DNA of 64,000 nt from Arcuatula senhousia (lineage: Eukaryota > Mollusca > Bivalvia > Mytilida > Mytilidae). The notes beneath the pieces are model-generated. The model worked only from the letters and a program-made list of their open reading frames with translations. It was not told the DNA's origin and ran no database searches. This document shows positions 1 through 15,000 of the stretch, piece after piece. A program made the position numbers and the translations under genes. Location: positions 17,486 to 81,485 of the forward strand of contig CAXARO010001764.1 of NCBI GenBank assembly GCA_963971305.1, read 5' to 3'. The number at the start of each line of letters is the position of its first letter. The stretch's first letter is position 1.

Positions 1-3000
1 CATACTTGGTATATGAGTTATTCATGTTATGAAGGTGTGCACAAAACTTTCGAATTTTTCAAGATGGCCGCCTATTTCAAAATGGCCGACAAAAATCGGC
101 TAATTTTTGGGAATGTTGACCGATTCTGATGAACATTGGTTTCTGGGCTAAACATGATGCTCCGAGTTCAATGGAAAAGACCAAAAATTGCTATCTTGTA
201 TAGTTTTTTTTTCATAATTTTTTTTTGTATTTTTTTGAATTTTTGAAAAATCACATAAAAAATTTAAAAAAAATTCTGAAAAAAAATCAAGTGCTCCGAT
301 CAAAAATCTGATTTGATATTTGAAATCAGCATTATAAAAGCTACAAAAAAAGGGTGAGTCATGAAAAAATCTGACCAACGGTTTTCGAGTTATACAGTTT
401 TGAAATTTTTTCCGAAGTGACCCCACCCCTCCTTTGGACCCCCTTAATTTGGCAATGGACCTCTTACATTGAAACGATTACCGTATTGAGTTCAAGTACA
501 TGTTAGGCATCTTAAAATAGGTATTGTTTATACAGATTGGATTTACAGTTTGAGAGCTATAAGGAGTTTTGTGTGCGAAACCATGGCATTTTGGCCTACG
601 GTCCCCCTTTCTGGTACCCCCCAGAACCCTTTATGACTTGTGAATCTGATCTTTTTGGTATTAATTCTTTACATTGGCCTTAGTCCTACATGTTTACCAA
701 GTTTCAGAGGGATCGGTTAAAAAATGCCTGCAAAAAGTTACGGTATGTAATTATTAAGTCTCCCAAACGAAGTTTGGAGACTTATTGTTTTTACTCAGGT
801 TTTTCAGATTTTTTTTACTATGAACTTGTCCGACCGGTTTCTCGGAGATGGTTTTTCAGATCAAAACCATACTTGGTATATGAGTTATTCATGTTATGAA
901 GGTGTGCACAAAACTTTCGAATTTTTCAAGATGGCCGCCTATTTCAAAATGGCCGACAAAAATCGGCTAATTTTTGGGAATGTTGACCGATTCTGATGAA
1001 CATTGGTTTCTGGGCTAAACATGATGCTCCGAGTTCAATGGAAAAGACCAAAAATTGCTATCTTGTATAGTTTTTTTTTCATAATTTTTTTTTGTATTTT
1101 TTTGAATTTTTGAAAAATCACATAAAAAATTTAAAAAAAATTCTGAAAAAAAATCAAGTGCTCCGATCAAAAATCTGATTTGATATTTGAAATCAGCATT
1201 ATAAAAGCTACAAAAAAAGGGTGAGTCATGAAAAAATCTGACCAACGGTTTTCGAGTTATACAGTTTTGAAATTTTTTCCGAAGTGACCCCACCCCTCCT
1301 TTGGACCCCCTTAATTTGGCAATGGACCTCTTACATTGAAACGATTACCGTATTGAGTTCAAGTACATGTTAGGCATCTTAAAATAGGTATTGTTTATAC
1401 AGATTGGATTTACAGTTTGAGAGCTATAAGGAGTTTTGTGTGCGAAACCATGGCATTTTGGCCTACGGTCCCCCTTTCTGGTACCCCCCAGAACCCTTTA
1501 TGACTTGTGAATCTGATCTTTTTGGTATTAATTCTTTACATTGGCCTTAGTCCTACATGTTTACCAAGTTTCAGAGGGATCGGTTAAAAAATGCCTGCAA
1601 AAAGTTACGGTATGTAATTATTAAGTCTCCCAAACGAAGTTTGGAGACTTATTGTTTTTACTCAGGTTTTTCAGATTTTTTTTACTATGAACTTGTCCGA
1701 CCGGTTTCTCGGAGATGGTTTTTCAGATCAAAACCATACTTGGTATATGAGTTATTCATGTTATGAAGGTGTGCACAAAACTTTCGAATTTTTCAAGATG
1801 GCCGCCTATTTCAAAATGGCCGACAAAAATCGGCTAATTTTTGGGAATGTTGACCGATTCTGATGAACATTGGTTTCTGGGCTAAACATGATGCTCCGAG
1901 TTCAATGGAAAAGACCAAAAATTGCTATCTTGTATAGTTTTTTTTTCATAATTTTTTTTTGTATTTTTTTGAATTTTTGAAAAATCACATAAAAAATTTA
2001 AAAAAAATTCTGAAAAAAAATCAAGTGCTCCGATCAAAAATCTGATTTGATATTTGAAATCAGCATTATAAAAGCTACAAAAAAAGGGTGAGTCATGAAA
2101 AAATCTGACCAACGGTTTTCGAGTTATACAGTTTTGAAATTTTTTCCGAAGTGACCCCACCCCTCCTTTGGACCCCCTTAATTTGGCAATGGACCTCTTA
2201 CATTGAAACGATTACCGTATTGAGTTCAAGTACATGTTAGGCATCTTAAAATAGGTATTGTTTATACAGATTGGATTTACAGTTTGAGAGCTATAAGGAG
2301 TTTTGTGTGCGAAACCATGGCATTTTGGCCTACGGTCCCCCTTTCTGGTACCCCCCAGAACCCTTTATGACTTGTGAATCTGATCTTTTTGGTATTAATT
2401 CTTTACATTGGCCTTAGTCCTACATGTTTACCAAGTTTCAGAGGGATCGGTTAAAAAATGCCTGCAAAAAGTTACGGTATGTAATTATTAAGTCTCCCAA
2501 ACGAAGTTTGGAGACTTATTGTTTTTACTCAGGTTTTTCAGATTTTTTTTACTATGAACTTGTCCGACCGGTTTCTCGGAGATGGTTTTTCAGATCAAAA
2601 CCATACTTGGTATATGAGTTATTCATGTTATGAAGGTGTGCACAAAACTTTCGAATTTTTCAAGATGGCCGCCTATTTCAAAATGGCCGACAAAAATCGG
2701 CTAATTTTTGGGAATGTTGACCGATTCTGATGAACATTGGTTTCTGGGCTAAACATGATGCTCCGAGTTCAATGGAAAAGACCAAAAATTGCTATCTTGT
2801 ATAGTTTTTTTTTCATAATTTTTTTTTGTATTTTTTTGAATTTTTGAAAAATCACATAAAAAATTTAAAAAAAATTCTGAAAAAAAATCAAGTGCTCCGA
2901 TCAAAAATCTGATTTGATATTTGAAATCAGCATTATAAAAGCTACAAAAAAAGGGTGAGTCATGAAAAAATCTGACCAACGGTTTTCGAGTTATACAGTT

Positions 3001-6000
3001 TTGAAATTTTTTCCGAAGTGACCCCACCCCTCCTTTGGACCCCCTTAATTTGGCAATGGACCTCTTACATTGAAACGATTACCGTATTGAGTTCAAGTAC
3101 ATGTTAGGCATCTTAAAATAGGTATTGTTTATACAGATTGGATTTACAGTTTGAGAGCTATAAGGAGTTTTGTGTGCGAAACCATGGCATTTTGGCCTAC
3201 GGTCCCCCTTTCTGGTACCCCCCAGAACCCTTTATGACTTGTGAATCTGATCTTTTTGGTATTAATTCTTTACATTGGCCTTAGTCCTACATGTTTACCA
3301 AGTTTCAGAGGGATCGGTTAAAAAATGCCTGCAAAAAGTTACGGTATGTAATTATTAAGTCTCCCAAACGAAGTTTGGAGACTTATTGTTTTTACTCAGG
3401 TTTTTCAGATTTTTTTTACTATGAACTTGTCCGACCGGTTTCTCGGAGATGGTTTTTCAGATCAAAACCATACTTGGTATATGAGTTATTCATGTTATGA
3501 AGGTGTGCACAAAACTTTCGAATTTTTCAAGATGGCCGCCTATTTCAAAATGGCCGACAAAAATCGGCTAATTTTTGGGAATGTTGACCGATTCTGATGA
3601 ACATTGGTTTCTGGGCTAAACATGATGCTCCGAGTTCAATGGAAAAGACCAAAAATTGCTATCTTGTATAGTTTTTTTTTCATAATTTTTTTTTGTATTT
3701 TTTTGAATTTTTGAAAAATCACATAAAAAATTTAAAAAAAATTCTGAAAAAAAATCAAGTGCTCCGATCAAAAATCTGATTTGATATTTGAAATCAGCAT
3801 TATAAAAGCTACAAAAAAAGGGTGAGTCATGAAAAAATCTGACCAACGGTTTTCGAGTTATACAGTTTTGAAATTTTTTCCGAAGTGACCCCACCCCTCC
3901 TTTGGACCCCCTTAATTTGGCAATGGACCTCTTACATTGAAACGATTACCGTATTGAGTTCAAGTACATGTTAGGCATCTTAAAATAGGTATTGTTTATA
4001 CAGATTGGATTTACAGTTTGAGAGCTATAAGGAGTTTTGTGTGCGAAACCATGGCATTTTGGCCTACGGTCCCCCTTTCTGGTACCCCCCAGAACCCTTT
4101 ATGACTTGTGAATCTGATCTTTTTGGTATTAATTCTTTACATTGGCCTTAGTCCTACATGTTTACCAAGTTTCAGAGGGATCGGTTAAAAAATGCCTGCA
4201 AAAAGTTACGGTATGTAATTATTAAGTCTCCCAAACGAAGTTTGGAGACTTATTGTTTTTACTCAGGTTTTTCAGATTTTTTTTACTATGAACTTGTCCG
4301 ACCGGTTTCTCGGAGATGGTTTTTCAGATCAAAACCATACTTGGTATATGAGTTATTCATGTTATGAAGGTGTGCACAAAACTTTCGAATTTTTCAAGAT
4401 GGCCGCCTATTTCAAAATGGCCGACAAAAATCGGCTAATTTTTGGGAATGTTGACCGATTCTGATGAACATTGGTTTCTGGGCTAAACATGATGCTCCGA
4501 GTTCAATGGAAAAGACCAAAAATTGCTATCTTGTATAGTTTTTTTTTCATAATTTTTTTTTGTATTTTTTTGAATTTTTGAAAAATCACATAAAAAATTT
4601 TAAAAAAATTCTGAAAAAAAATCAAGTGCTCCGATCAAAAATCTGATTTGATATTTGAAATCAGCATTATAAAAGCTACAAAAAAAGGGTGAGTCATGAA
4701 AAAATCTGACCAACGGTTTTCGAGTTATACAGTTTTGAAATTTTTTCCGAAGTGACCCCACCCCTCCTTTGGACCCCCTTAATTTGGCAATGGACCTCTT
4801 ACATTGAAACGATTACCGTATTGAGTTCAAGTACATGTTAGGCATCTTAAAATAGGTATTGTTTATACAGATTGGATTTACAGTTTGAGAGCTATAAGGA
4901 GTTTTGTGTGCGAAACCATGGCATTTTGGCCTACGGTCCCCCTTTCTGGTACCCCCCAGAACCCTTTATGACTTGTGAATCTGATCTTTTTGGTATTAAT
5001 TCTTTACATTGGCCTTAGTCCTACATGTTTACCAAGTTTCAGAGGGATCGGTTAAAAAATGCCTGCAAAAAGTTACGGTATGTAATTATTAAGTCTCCCA
5101 AACGAAGTTTGGAGACTTATTGTTTTTACTCAGGTTTTTCAGATTTTTTTTACTATGAACTTGTCCGACCGGTTTCTCGGAGATGGTTTTTCAGATCAAA
5201 ACCATACTTGGTATATGAGTTATTCATGTTATGAAGGTGTGCACAAAACTTTCGAATTTTTCAAGATGGCCGCCTATTTCAAAATGGCCGACAAAAATCG
5301 GCTAATTTTTGGGAATGTTGACCGATTCTGATGAACATTGGTTTCTGGGCTAAACATGATGCTCCGAGTTCAATGGAAAAGACCAAAAATTGCTATCTTG
5401 TATAGTTTTTTTTTCATAATTTTTTTTTGTATTTTTTTGAATTTTTGAAAAATCACATAAAAAATTTAAAAAAAATTCTGAAAAAAAATCAAGTGCTCCG
5501 ATCAAAAATCTGATTTGATATTTGAAATCAGCATTATAAAAGCTACAAAAAAAGGGTGAGTCATGAAAAAATCTGACCAACGGTTTTCGAGTTATACAGT
5601 TTTGAAATTTTTTCCGAAGTGACCCCACCCCTCCTTTGGACCCCCTTAATTTGGCAATGGACCTCTTACATTGAAACGATTACCGTATTGAGTTCAAGTA
5701 CATGTTAGGCATCTTAAAATAGGTATTGTTTATACAGATTGGATTTACAGTTTGAGAGCTATAAGGAGTTTTGTGTGCGAAACCATGGCATTTTGGCCTA
5801 CGGTCCCCCTTTCTGGTACCCCCCAGAACCCTTTATGACTTGTGAATCTGATCTTTTTGGTATTAATTCTTTACATTGGCCTTAGTCCTACATGTTTACC
5901 AAGTTTCAGAGGGATCGGTTAAAAAATGCCTGCAAAAAGTTACGGTATGTAATTATTAAGTCTCCCAAACGAAGTTTGGAGACTTATTGTTTTTACTCAG

Positions 6001-9000
6001 GTTTTTCAGATTTTTTTTACTATGAACTTGTCCGACCGGTTTCTCGGAGATGGTTTTTCAGATCAAAACCATACTTGGTATATGAGTTATTCATGTTATG
6101 AAGGTGTGCACAAAACTTTCGAATTTTTCAAGATGGCCGCCTATTTCAAAATGGCCGACAAAAATCGGCTAATTTTTGGGAATGTTGACCGATTCTGATG
6201 AACATTGGTTTCTGGGCTAAACATGATGCTCCGAGTTCAATGGAAAAGACCAAAAATTGCTATCTTGTATAGTTTTTTTTTCATAATTTTTTTTTGTATT
6301 TTTTTGAATTTTTGAAAAATCACATAAAAAATTTAAAAAAAATTCTGAAAAAAAATCAAGTGCTCCGATCAAAAATCTGATTTGATATTTGAAATCAGCA
6401 TTATAAAAGCTACAAAAAAAGGGTGAGTCATGAAAAAATCTGACCAACGGTTTTCGAGTTATACAGTTTTGAAATTTTTTCCGAAGTGACCCCACCCCTC
6501 CTTTGGACCCCCTTAATTTGGCAATGGACCTCTTACATTGAAACGATTACCGTATTGAGTTCAAGTACATGTTAGGCATCTTAAAATAGGTATTGTTTAT
6601 ACAGATTGGATTTACAGTTTGAGAGCTATAAGGAGTTTTGTGTGCGAAACCATGGCATTTTGGCCTACGGTCCCCCTTTCTGGTACCCCCCAGAACCCTT
6701 TATGACTTGTGAATCTGATCTTTTTGGTATTAATTCTTTACATTGGCCTTAGTCCTACATGTTTACCAAGTTTCAGAGGGATCGGTTAAAAAATGCCTGC
6801 AAAAAGTTACGGTATGTAATTATTAAGTCTCCCAAACGAAGTTTGGAGACTTATTGTTTTTACTCAGGTTTTTCAGATTTTTTTTACTATGAACTTGTCC
6901 GACCGGTTTCTCGGAGATGGTTTTTCAGATCAAAACCATACTTGGTATATGAGTTATTCATGTTATGAAGGTGTGCACAAAACTTTCGAATTTTTCAAGA
7001 TGGCCGCCTATTTCAAAATGGCCGACAAAAATCGGCTAATTTTTGGGAATGTTGACCGATTCTGATGAACATTGGTTTCTGGGCTAAACATGATGCTCCG
7101 AGTTCAATGGAAAAGACCAAAAATTGCTATCTTGTATAGTTTTTTTTTCATAATTTTTTTTTGTATTTTTTTGAATTTTTGAAAAATCACATAAAAAATT
7201 TAAAAAAAATTCTGAAAAAAAATCAAGTGCTCCGATCAAAAATCTGATTTGATATTTGAAATCAGCATTATAAAAGCTACAAAAAAAGGGTGAGTCATGA
7301 AAAAATCTGACCAACGGTTTTCGAGTTATACAGTTTTGAAATTTTTTCCGAAGTGACCCCACCCCTCCTTTGGACCCCCTTAATTTGGCAATGGACCTCT
7401 TACATTGAAACGATTACCGTATTGAGTTCAAGTACATGTTAGGCATCTTAAAATAGGTATTGTTTATACAGATTGGATTTACAGTTTGAGAGCTATAAGG
7501 AGTTTTGTGTGCGAAACCATGGCATTTTGGCCTACGGTCCCCCTTTCTGGTACCCCCCAGAACCCTTTATGACTTGTGAATCTGATCTTTTTGGTATTAA
7601 TTCTTTACATTGGCCTTAGTCCTACATGTTTACCAAGTTTCAGAGGGATCGGTTAAAAAATGCCTGCAAAAAGTTACGGTATGTAATTATTAAGTCTCCC
7701 AAACGAAGTTTGGAGACTTATTGTTTTTACTCAGGTTTTTCAGATTTTTTTTACTATGAACTTGTCCGACCGGTTTCTCGGAGATGGTTTTTCAGATCAA
7801 AACCATACTTGGTATATGAGTTATTCATGTTATGAAGGTGTGCACAAAACTTTCGAATTTTTCAAGATGGCCGCCTATTTCAAAATGGCCGACAAAAATC
7901 GGCTAATTTTTGGGAATGTTGACCGATTCTGATGAACATTGGTTTCTGGGCTAAACATGATGCTCCGAGTTCAATGGAAAAGACCAAAAATTGCTATCTT
8001 GTATAGTTTTTTTTTCATAATTTTTTTTTGTATTTTTTTGAATTTTTGAAAAATCACATAAAAAATTTAAAAAAAATTCTGAAAAAAAATCAAGTGCTCC
8101 GATCAAAAATCTGATTTGATATTTGAAATCAGCATTATAAAAGCTACAAAAAAAGGGTGAGTCATGAAAAAATCTGACCAACGGTTTTCGAGTTATACAG
8201 TTTTGAAATTTTTTCCGAAGTGACCCCACCCCTCCTTTGGACCCCCTTAATTTGGCAATGGACCTCTTACATTGAAACGATTACCGTATTGAGTTCAAGT
8301 ACATGTTAGGCATCTTAAAATAGGTATTGTTTATACAGATTGGATTTACAGTTTGAGAGCTATAAGGAGTTTTGTGTGCGAAACCATGGCATTTTGGCCT
8401 ACGGTCCCCCTTTCTGGTACCCCCCAGAACCCTTTATGACTTGTGAATCTGATCTTTTTGGTATTAATTCTTTACATTGGCCTTAGTCCTACATGTTTAC
8501 CAAGTTTCAGAGGGATCGGTTAAAAAATGCCTGCAAAAAGTTACGGTATGTAATTATTAAGTCTCCCAAACGAAGTTTGGAGACTTATTGTTTTTACTCA
8601 GGTTTTTCAGATTTTTTTTACTATGAACTTGTCCGACCGGTTTCTCGGAGATGGTTTTTCAGATCAAAACCATACTTGGTATATGAGTTATTCATGTTAT
8701 GAAGGTGTGCACAAAACTTTCGAATTTTTCAAGATGGCCGCCTATTTCAAAATGGCCGACAAAAATCGGCTAATTTTTGGGAATGTTGACCGATTCTGAT
8801 GAACATTGGTTTCTGGGCTAAACATGATGCTCCGAGTTCAATGGAAAAGACCAAAAATTGCTATCTTGTATAGTTTTTTTTTCATAATTTTTTTTTGTAT
8901 TTTTTTGAATTTTTGAAAAATCACATAAAAAATTTTAAAAAAATTCTGAAAAAAAATCAAGTGCTCCGATCAAAAATCTGATTTGATATTTGAAATCAGC

Positions 9001-12000
9001 ATTATAAAAGCTACAAAAAAAGGGTGAGTCATGAAAAAATCTGACCAACGGTTTTCGAGTTATACAGTTTTGAAATTTTTTCCGAAGTGACCCCACCCCT
9101 CCTTTGGACCCCCTTAATTTGGCAATGGACCTCTTACATTGAAACGATTACCGTATTGAGTTCAAGTACATGTTAGGCATCTTAAAATAGGTATTGTTTA
9201 TACAGATTGGATTTACAGTTTGAGAGCTATAAGGAGTTTTGTGTGCGAAACCATGGCATTTTGGCCTACGGTCCCCCTTTCTGGTACCCCCCAGAACCCT
9301 TTATGACTTGTGAATCTGATCTTTTTGGTATTAATTCTTTACATTGGCCTTAGTCCTACATGTTTACCAAGTTTCAGAGGGATCGGTTAAAAAATGCCTG
9401 CAAAAAGTTACGGTATGTAATTATTAAGTCTCCCAAACGAAGTTTGGAGACTTATTGTTTTTACTCAGGTTTTTCAGATTTTTTTTACTATGAACTTGTC
9501 CGACCGGTTTCTCGGAGATGGTTTTTCAGATCAAAACCATACTTGGTATATGAGTTATTCATGTTATGAAGGTGTGCACAAAACTTTCGAATTTTTCAAG
9601 ATGGCCGCCTATTTCAAAATGGCCGACAAAAATCGGCTAATTTTTGGGAATGTTGACCGATTCTGATGAACATTGGTTTCTGGGCTAAACATGATGCTCC
9701 GAGTTCAATGGAAAAGACCAAAAATTGCTATCTTGTATAGTTTTTTTTTCATAATTTTTTTTTGTATTTTTTTGAATTTTTGAAAAATCACATAAAAAAT
9801 TTAAAAAAAATTCTGAAAAAAAATCAAGTGCTCCGATCAAAAATCTGATTTGATATTTGAAATCAGCATTATAAAAGCTACAAAAAAAGGGTGAGTCATG
9901 AAAAAATCTGACCAACGGTTTTCGAGTTATACAGTTTTGAAATTTTTTCCGAAGTGACCCCACCCCTCCTTTGGACCCCCTTAATTTGGCAATGGACCTC
10001 TTACATTGAAACGATTACCGTATTGAGTTCAAGTACATGTTAGGCATCTTAAAATAGGTATTGTTTATACAGATTGGATTTACAGTTTGAGAGCTATAAG
10101 GAGTTTTGTGTGCGAAACCATGGCATTTTGGCCTACGGTCCCCCTTTCTGGTACCCCCCAGAACCCTTTATGACTTGTGAATCTGATCTTTTTGGTATTA
10201 ATTCTTTACATTGGCCTTAGTCCTACATGTTTACCAAGTTTCAGAGGGATCGGTTAAAAAATGCCTGCAAAAAGTTACGGTATGTAATTATTAAGTCTCC
10301 CAAACGAAGTTTGGAGACTTATTGTTTTTACTCAGGTTTTTCAGATTTTTTTTACTATGAACTTGTCCGACCGGTTTCTCGGAGATGGTTTTTCAGATCA
10401 AAACCATACTTGGTATATGAGTTATTCATGTTATGAAGGTGTGCACAAAACTTTCGAATTTTTCAAGATGGCCGCCTATTTCAAAATGGCCGACAAAAAT
10501 CGGCTAATTTTTGGGAATGTTGACCGATTCTGATGAACATTGGTTTCTGGGCTAAACATGATGCTCCGAGTTCAATGGAAAAGACCAAAAATTGCTATCT
10601 TGTATAGTTTTTTTTTCATAATTTTTTTTTGTATTTTTTTGAATTTTTGAAAAATCACATAAAAAATTTAAAAAAAATTCTGAAAAAAAATCAAGTGCTC
10701 CGATCAAAAATCTGATTTGATATTTGAAATCAGCATTATAAAAGCTACAAAAAAAGGGTGAGTCATGAAAAAATCTGACCAACGGTTTTCGAGTTATACA
10801 GTTTTGAAATTTTTTCCGAAGTGACCCCACCCCTCCTTTGGACCCCCTTAATTTGGCAATGGACCTCTTACATTGAAACGATTACCGTATTGAGTTCAAG
10901 TACATGTTAGGCATCTTAAAATAGGTATTGTTTATACAGATTGGATTTACAGTTTGAGAGCTATAAGGAGTTTTGTGTGCGAAACCATGGCATTTTGGCC
11001 TACGGTCCCCCTTTCTGGTACCCCCCAGAACCCTTTATGACTTGTGAATCTGATCTTTTTGGTATTAATTCTTTACATTGGCCTTAGTCCTACATGTTTA
11101 CCAAGTTTCAGAGGGATCGGTTAAAAAATGCCTGCAAAAAGTTACGGTATGTAATTATTAAGTCTCCCAAACGAAGTTTGGAGACTTATTGTTTTTACTC
11201 AGGTTTTTCAGATTTTTTTTACTATGAACTTGTCCGACCGGTTTCTCGGAGATGGTTTTTCAGATCAAAACCATACTTGGTATATGAGTTATTCATGTTA
11301 TGAAGGTGTGCACAAAACTTTCGAATTTTTCAAGATGGCCGCCTATTTCAAAATGGCCGACAAAAATCGGCTAATTTTTGGGAATGTTGACCGATTCTGA
11401 TGAACATTGGTTTCTGGGCTAAACATGATGCTCCGAGTTCAATGGAAAAGACCAAAAATTGCTATCTTGTATAGTTTTTTTTTCATAATTTTTTTTTGTA
11501 TTTTTTTGAATTTTTGAAAAATCACATAAAAAATTTAAAAAAAATTCTGAAAAAAAATCAAGTGCTCCGATCAAAAATCTGATTTGATATTTGAAATCAG
11601 CATTATAAAAGCTACAAAAAAAGGGTGAGTCATGAAAAAATCTGACCAACGGTTTTCGAGTTATACAGTTTTGAAATTTTTTCCGAAGTGACCCCACCCC
11701 TCCTTTGGACCCCCTTAATTTGGCAATGGACCTCTTACATTGAAACGATTACCGTATTGAGTTCAAGTACATGTTAGGCATCTTAAAATAGGTATTGTTT
11801 ATACAGATTGGATTTACAGTTTGAGAGCTATAAGGAGTTTTGTGTGCGAAACCATGGCATTTTGGCCTACGGTCCCCCTTTCTGGTACCCCCCAGAACCC
11901 TTTATGACTTGTGAATCTGATCTTTTTGGTATTAATTCTTTACATTGGCCTTAGTCCTACATGTTTACCAAGTTTCAGAGGGATCGGTTAAAAAATGCCT

Positions 12001-15000
12001 GCAAAAAGTTACGGTATGTAATTATTAAGTCTCCCAAACGAAGTTTGGAGACTTATTGTTTTTACTCAGGTTTTTCAGATTTTTTTTACTATGAACTTGT
12101 CCGACCGGTTTCTCGGAGATGGTTTTTCAGATCAAAACCATACTTGGTATATGAGTTATTCATGTTATGAAGGTGTGCACAAAACTTTCGAATTTTTCAA
12201 GATGGCCGCCTATTTCAAAATGGCCGACAAAAATCGGCTAATTTTTGGGAATGTTGACCGATTCTGATGAACATTGGTTTCTGGGCTAAACATGATGCTC
12301 CGAGTTCAATGGAAAAGACCAAAAATTGCTATCTTGTATAGTTTTTTTTTCATAATTTTTTTTTGTATTTTTTTGAATTTTTGAAAAATCACATAAAAAA
12401 TTTAAAAAAAATTCTGAAAAAAAATCAAGTGCTCCGATCAAAAATCTGATTTGATATTTGAAATCAGCATTATAAAAGCTACAAAAAAAGGGTGAGTCAT
12501 GAAAAAATCTGACCAACGGTTTTCGAGTTATACAGTTTTGAAATTTTTTCCGAAGTGACCCCACCCCTCCTTTGGACCCCCTTAATTTGGCAATGGACCT
12601 CTTACATTGAAACGATTACCGTATTGAGTTCAAGTACATGTTAGGCATCTTAAAATAGGTATTGTTTATACAGATTGGATTTACAGTTTGAGAGCTATAA
12701 GGAGTTTTGTGTGCGAAACCATGGCATTTTGGCCTACGGTCCCCCTTTCTGGTACCCCCCAGAACCCTTTATGACTTGTGAATCTAATCTTTTTGGTATT
12801 AATTCTTTACATTGGCCTTAGTCCTACATGTTTACCAAGTTTCAGAGGGATCGGTTAAAAAATGCCTGCAAAAAGTTACGGTATGTAATTATTAAGTCTC
12901 CCAAACGAAGTTTGGAGACTTATTGTTTTTACTCAGGTTTTTCAGATTTTTTTTACTATGAACTTGTCCGACCGGTTTCTCGGAGATGGTTTTTCAGATC
13001 AAAACCATACTTGGTATATGAGTTATTCATGTTATGAAGGTGTGCACAAAACTTTCGAATTTTTCAAGATGGCCGCCTATTTCAAAATGGCCGACAAAAA
13101 TCTGCTAATTTTTGGGAATGTTGACCGATTCTGATGAACATTGGTTTCTGGGCTAAACATGATGCTCCGAGTTCAATGGAAAAGACCAAAAATTGCTATC
13201 TTGTATAGTTTTTTTTTCATAATTTTTTTTTGTATTTTTTTGAATTTTTGAAAAATCACAAAAAATTTAAAAAAAATTCTGAAAAAAAATCAAGTGCTCC
13301 GATCAAAAATCTGATTTGATATTTGAAATCAGCATTATAAAAGCTACAAAAAAAGGGTGAGTCATGAAAAAATCTGACCAACGGTTTTCGAGTTATACAG
13401 TTTTGAAATTTTTTCCGAAGTGACCCCACCCCTCCTTTGGACCCCCTTAATTTGGCAATGGACCTCTTACATTGAAACGATTACCGTATTGAGTTCAAGT
13501 ACATGTTAGGCATCTTAAAATAGGTATTGTTTATACAGATTGGATTTACAGTTTGAGAGCTATAAGGAGTTTTGTGTGCGAAACCATGGCATTTTGGCCT
13601 ACGGTCCCCCTTTCTGGTACCCCCCAGAACCCTTTATGACTTGTGAATCTGATCTTTTTGGTATTAATTCTTTACATTGGCCTTAGTCCTACATGTTTAC
13701 CAAGTTTCAGAGGGATCGGTTAAAAAATGCCTGCAAAAAGTTACGGTATGTAATTATTAAGTCTCCCAAACGAAGTTTGGAGACTTATTGTTTTTACTCA
13801 GGTTTTTCAGATTTTTTTTACTATGAACTTGTCCGACCGGTTTCTCGGAGATGGTTTTTCAGATCAAAACCATACTTGGTATATGAGTTATTCATGTTAT
13901 GAAGGTGTGCACAAAACTTTCGAATTTTTCAAGATGGCCGCCTATTTCAAAATGGCCGACAAAAATCGGCTAATTTTTGGGAATGTTGACCGATTCTGAT
14001 GAACATTGGTTTCTGGGCTAAACATGATGCTCCGAGTTCAATGGAAAAGACCAAAAATTGCTATCTTGTATAGTTTTTTTTTCATAATTTTTTTTTGTAT
14101 TTTTTTGAATTTTTGAAAAATCACATAAAAAATTTAAAAAAAATTCTGAAAAAAAATCAAGTGCTCCGATCAAAAATCTGATTTGATATTTGAAATCAGC
14201 ATTATAAAAGCTACAAAAAAAGGGTGAGTCATGAAAAAATCTGACCAACGGTTTTCGAGTTATACAGTTTTGAAATTTTTTCCGAAGTGACCCCACCCCT
14301 CCTTTGGACCCCCTTAATTTGGCAATGGACCTCTTACATTGAAACGATTACCGTATTGAGTTCAAGTACATGTTAGGCATCTTAAAATAGGTATTGTTTA
14401 TACAGATTGGATTTACAGTTTGAGAGCTATAAGGAGTTTTGTGTGCGAAACCATGGCATTTTGGCCTACGGTCCCCCTTTCTGGTACCCCCCAGAACCCT
14501 TTATGACTTGTGAATCTGATCTTTTTGGTATTAATTCTTTACATTGGCCTTAGTCCTACATGTTTACCAAGTTTCAGAGGGATCGGTTAAAAAATGCCTG
14601 CAAAAAGTTACGGTATGTAATTATTAAGTCTCCCAAACGAAGTTTGGAGACTTATTGTTTTTACTCAGGTTTTTCAGATTTTTTTTACTATGAACTTGTC
14701 CGACCGGTTTCTCGGAGATGGTTTTTCAGATCAAAACCATACTTGGTATATGAGTTATTCATGTTATGAAGGTGTGCACAAAACTTTCGAATTTTTCAAG
14801 ATGGCCGCCTATTTCAAAATGGCCGACAAAAATCGGCTAATTTTTGGGAATGTTGACCGATTCTGATGAACATTGGTTTCTGGGCTAAACATGATGCTCC
14901 GAGTTCAATGGAAAAGACCAAAAATTGCTATCTTGTATAGTTTTTTTTTCATAATTTTTTTTTGTATTTTTTTGAATTTTTGAAAAATCACATAAAAAAT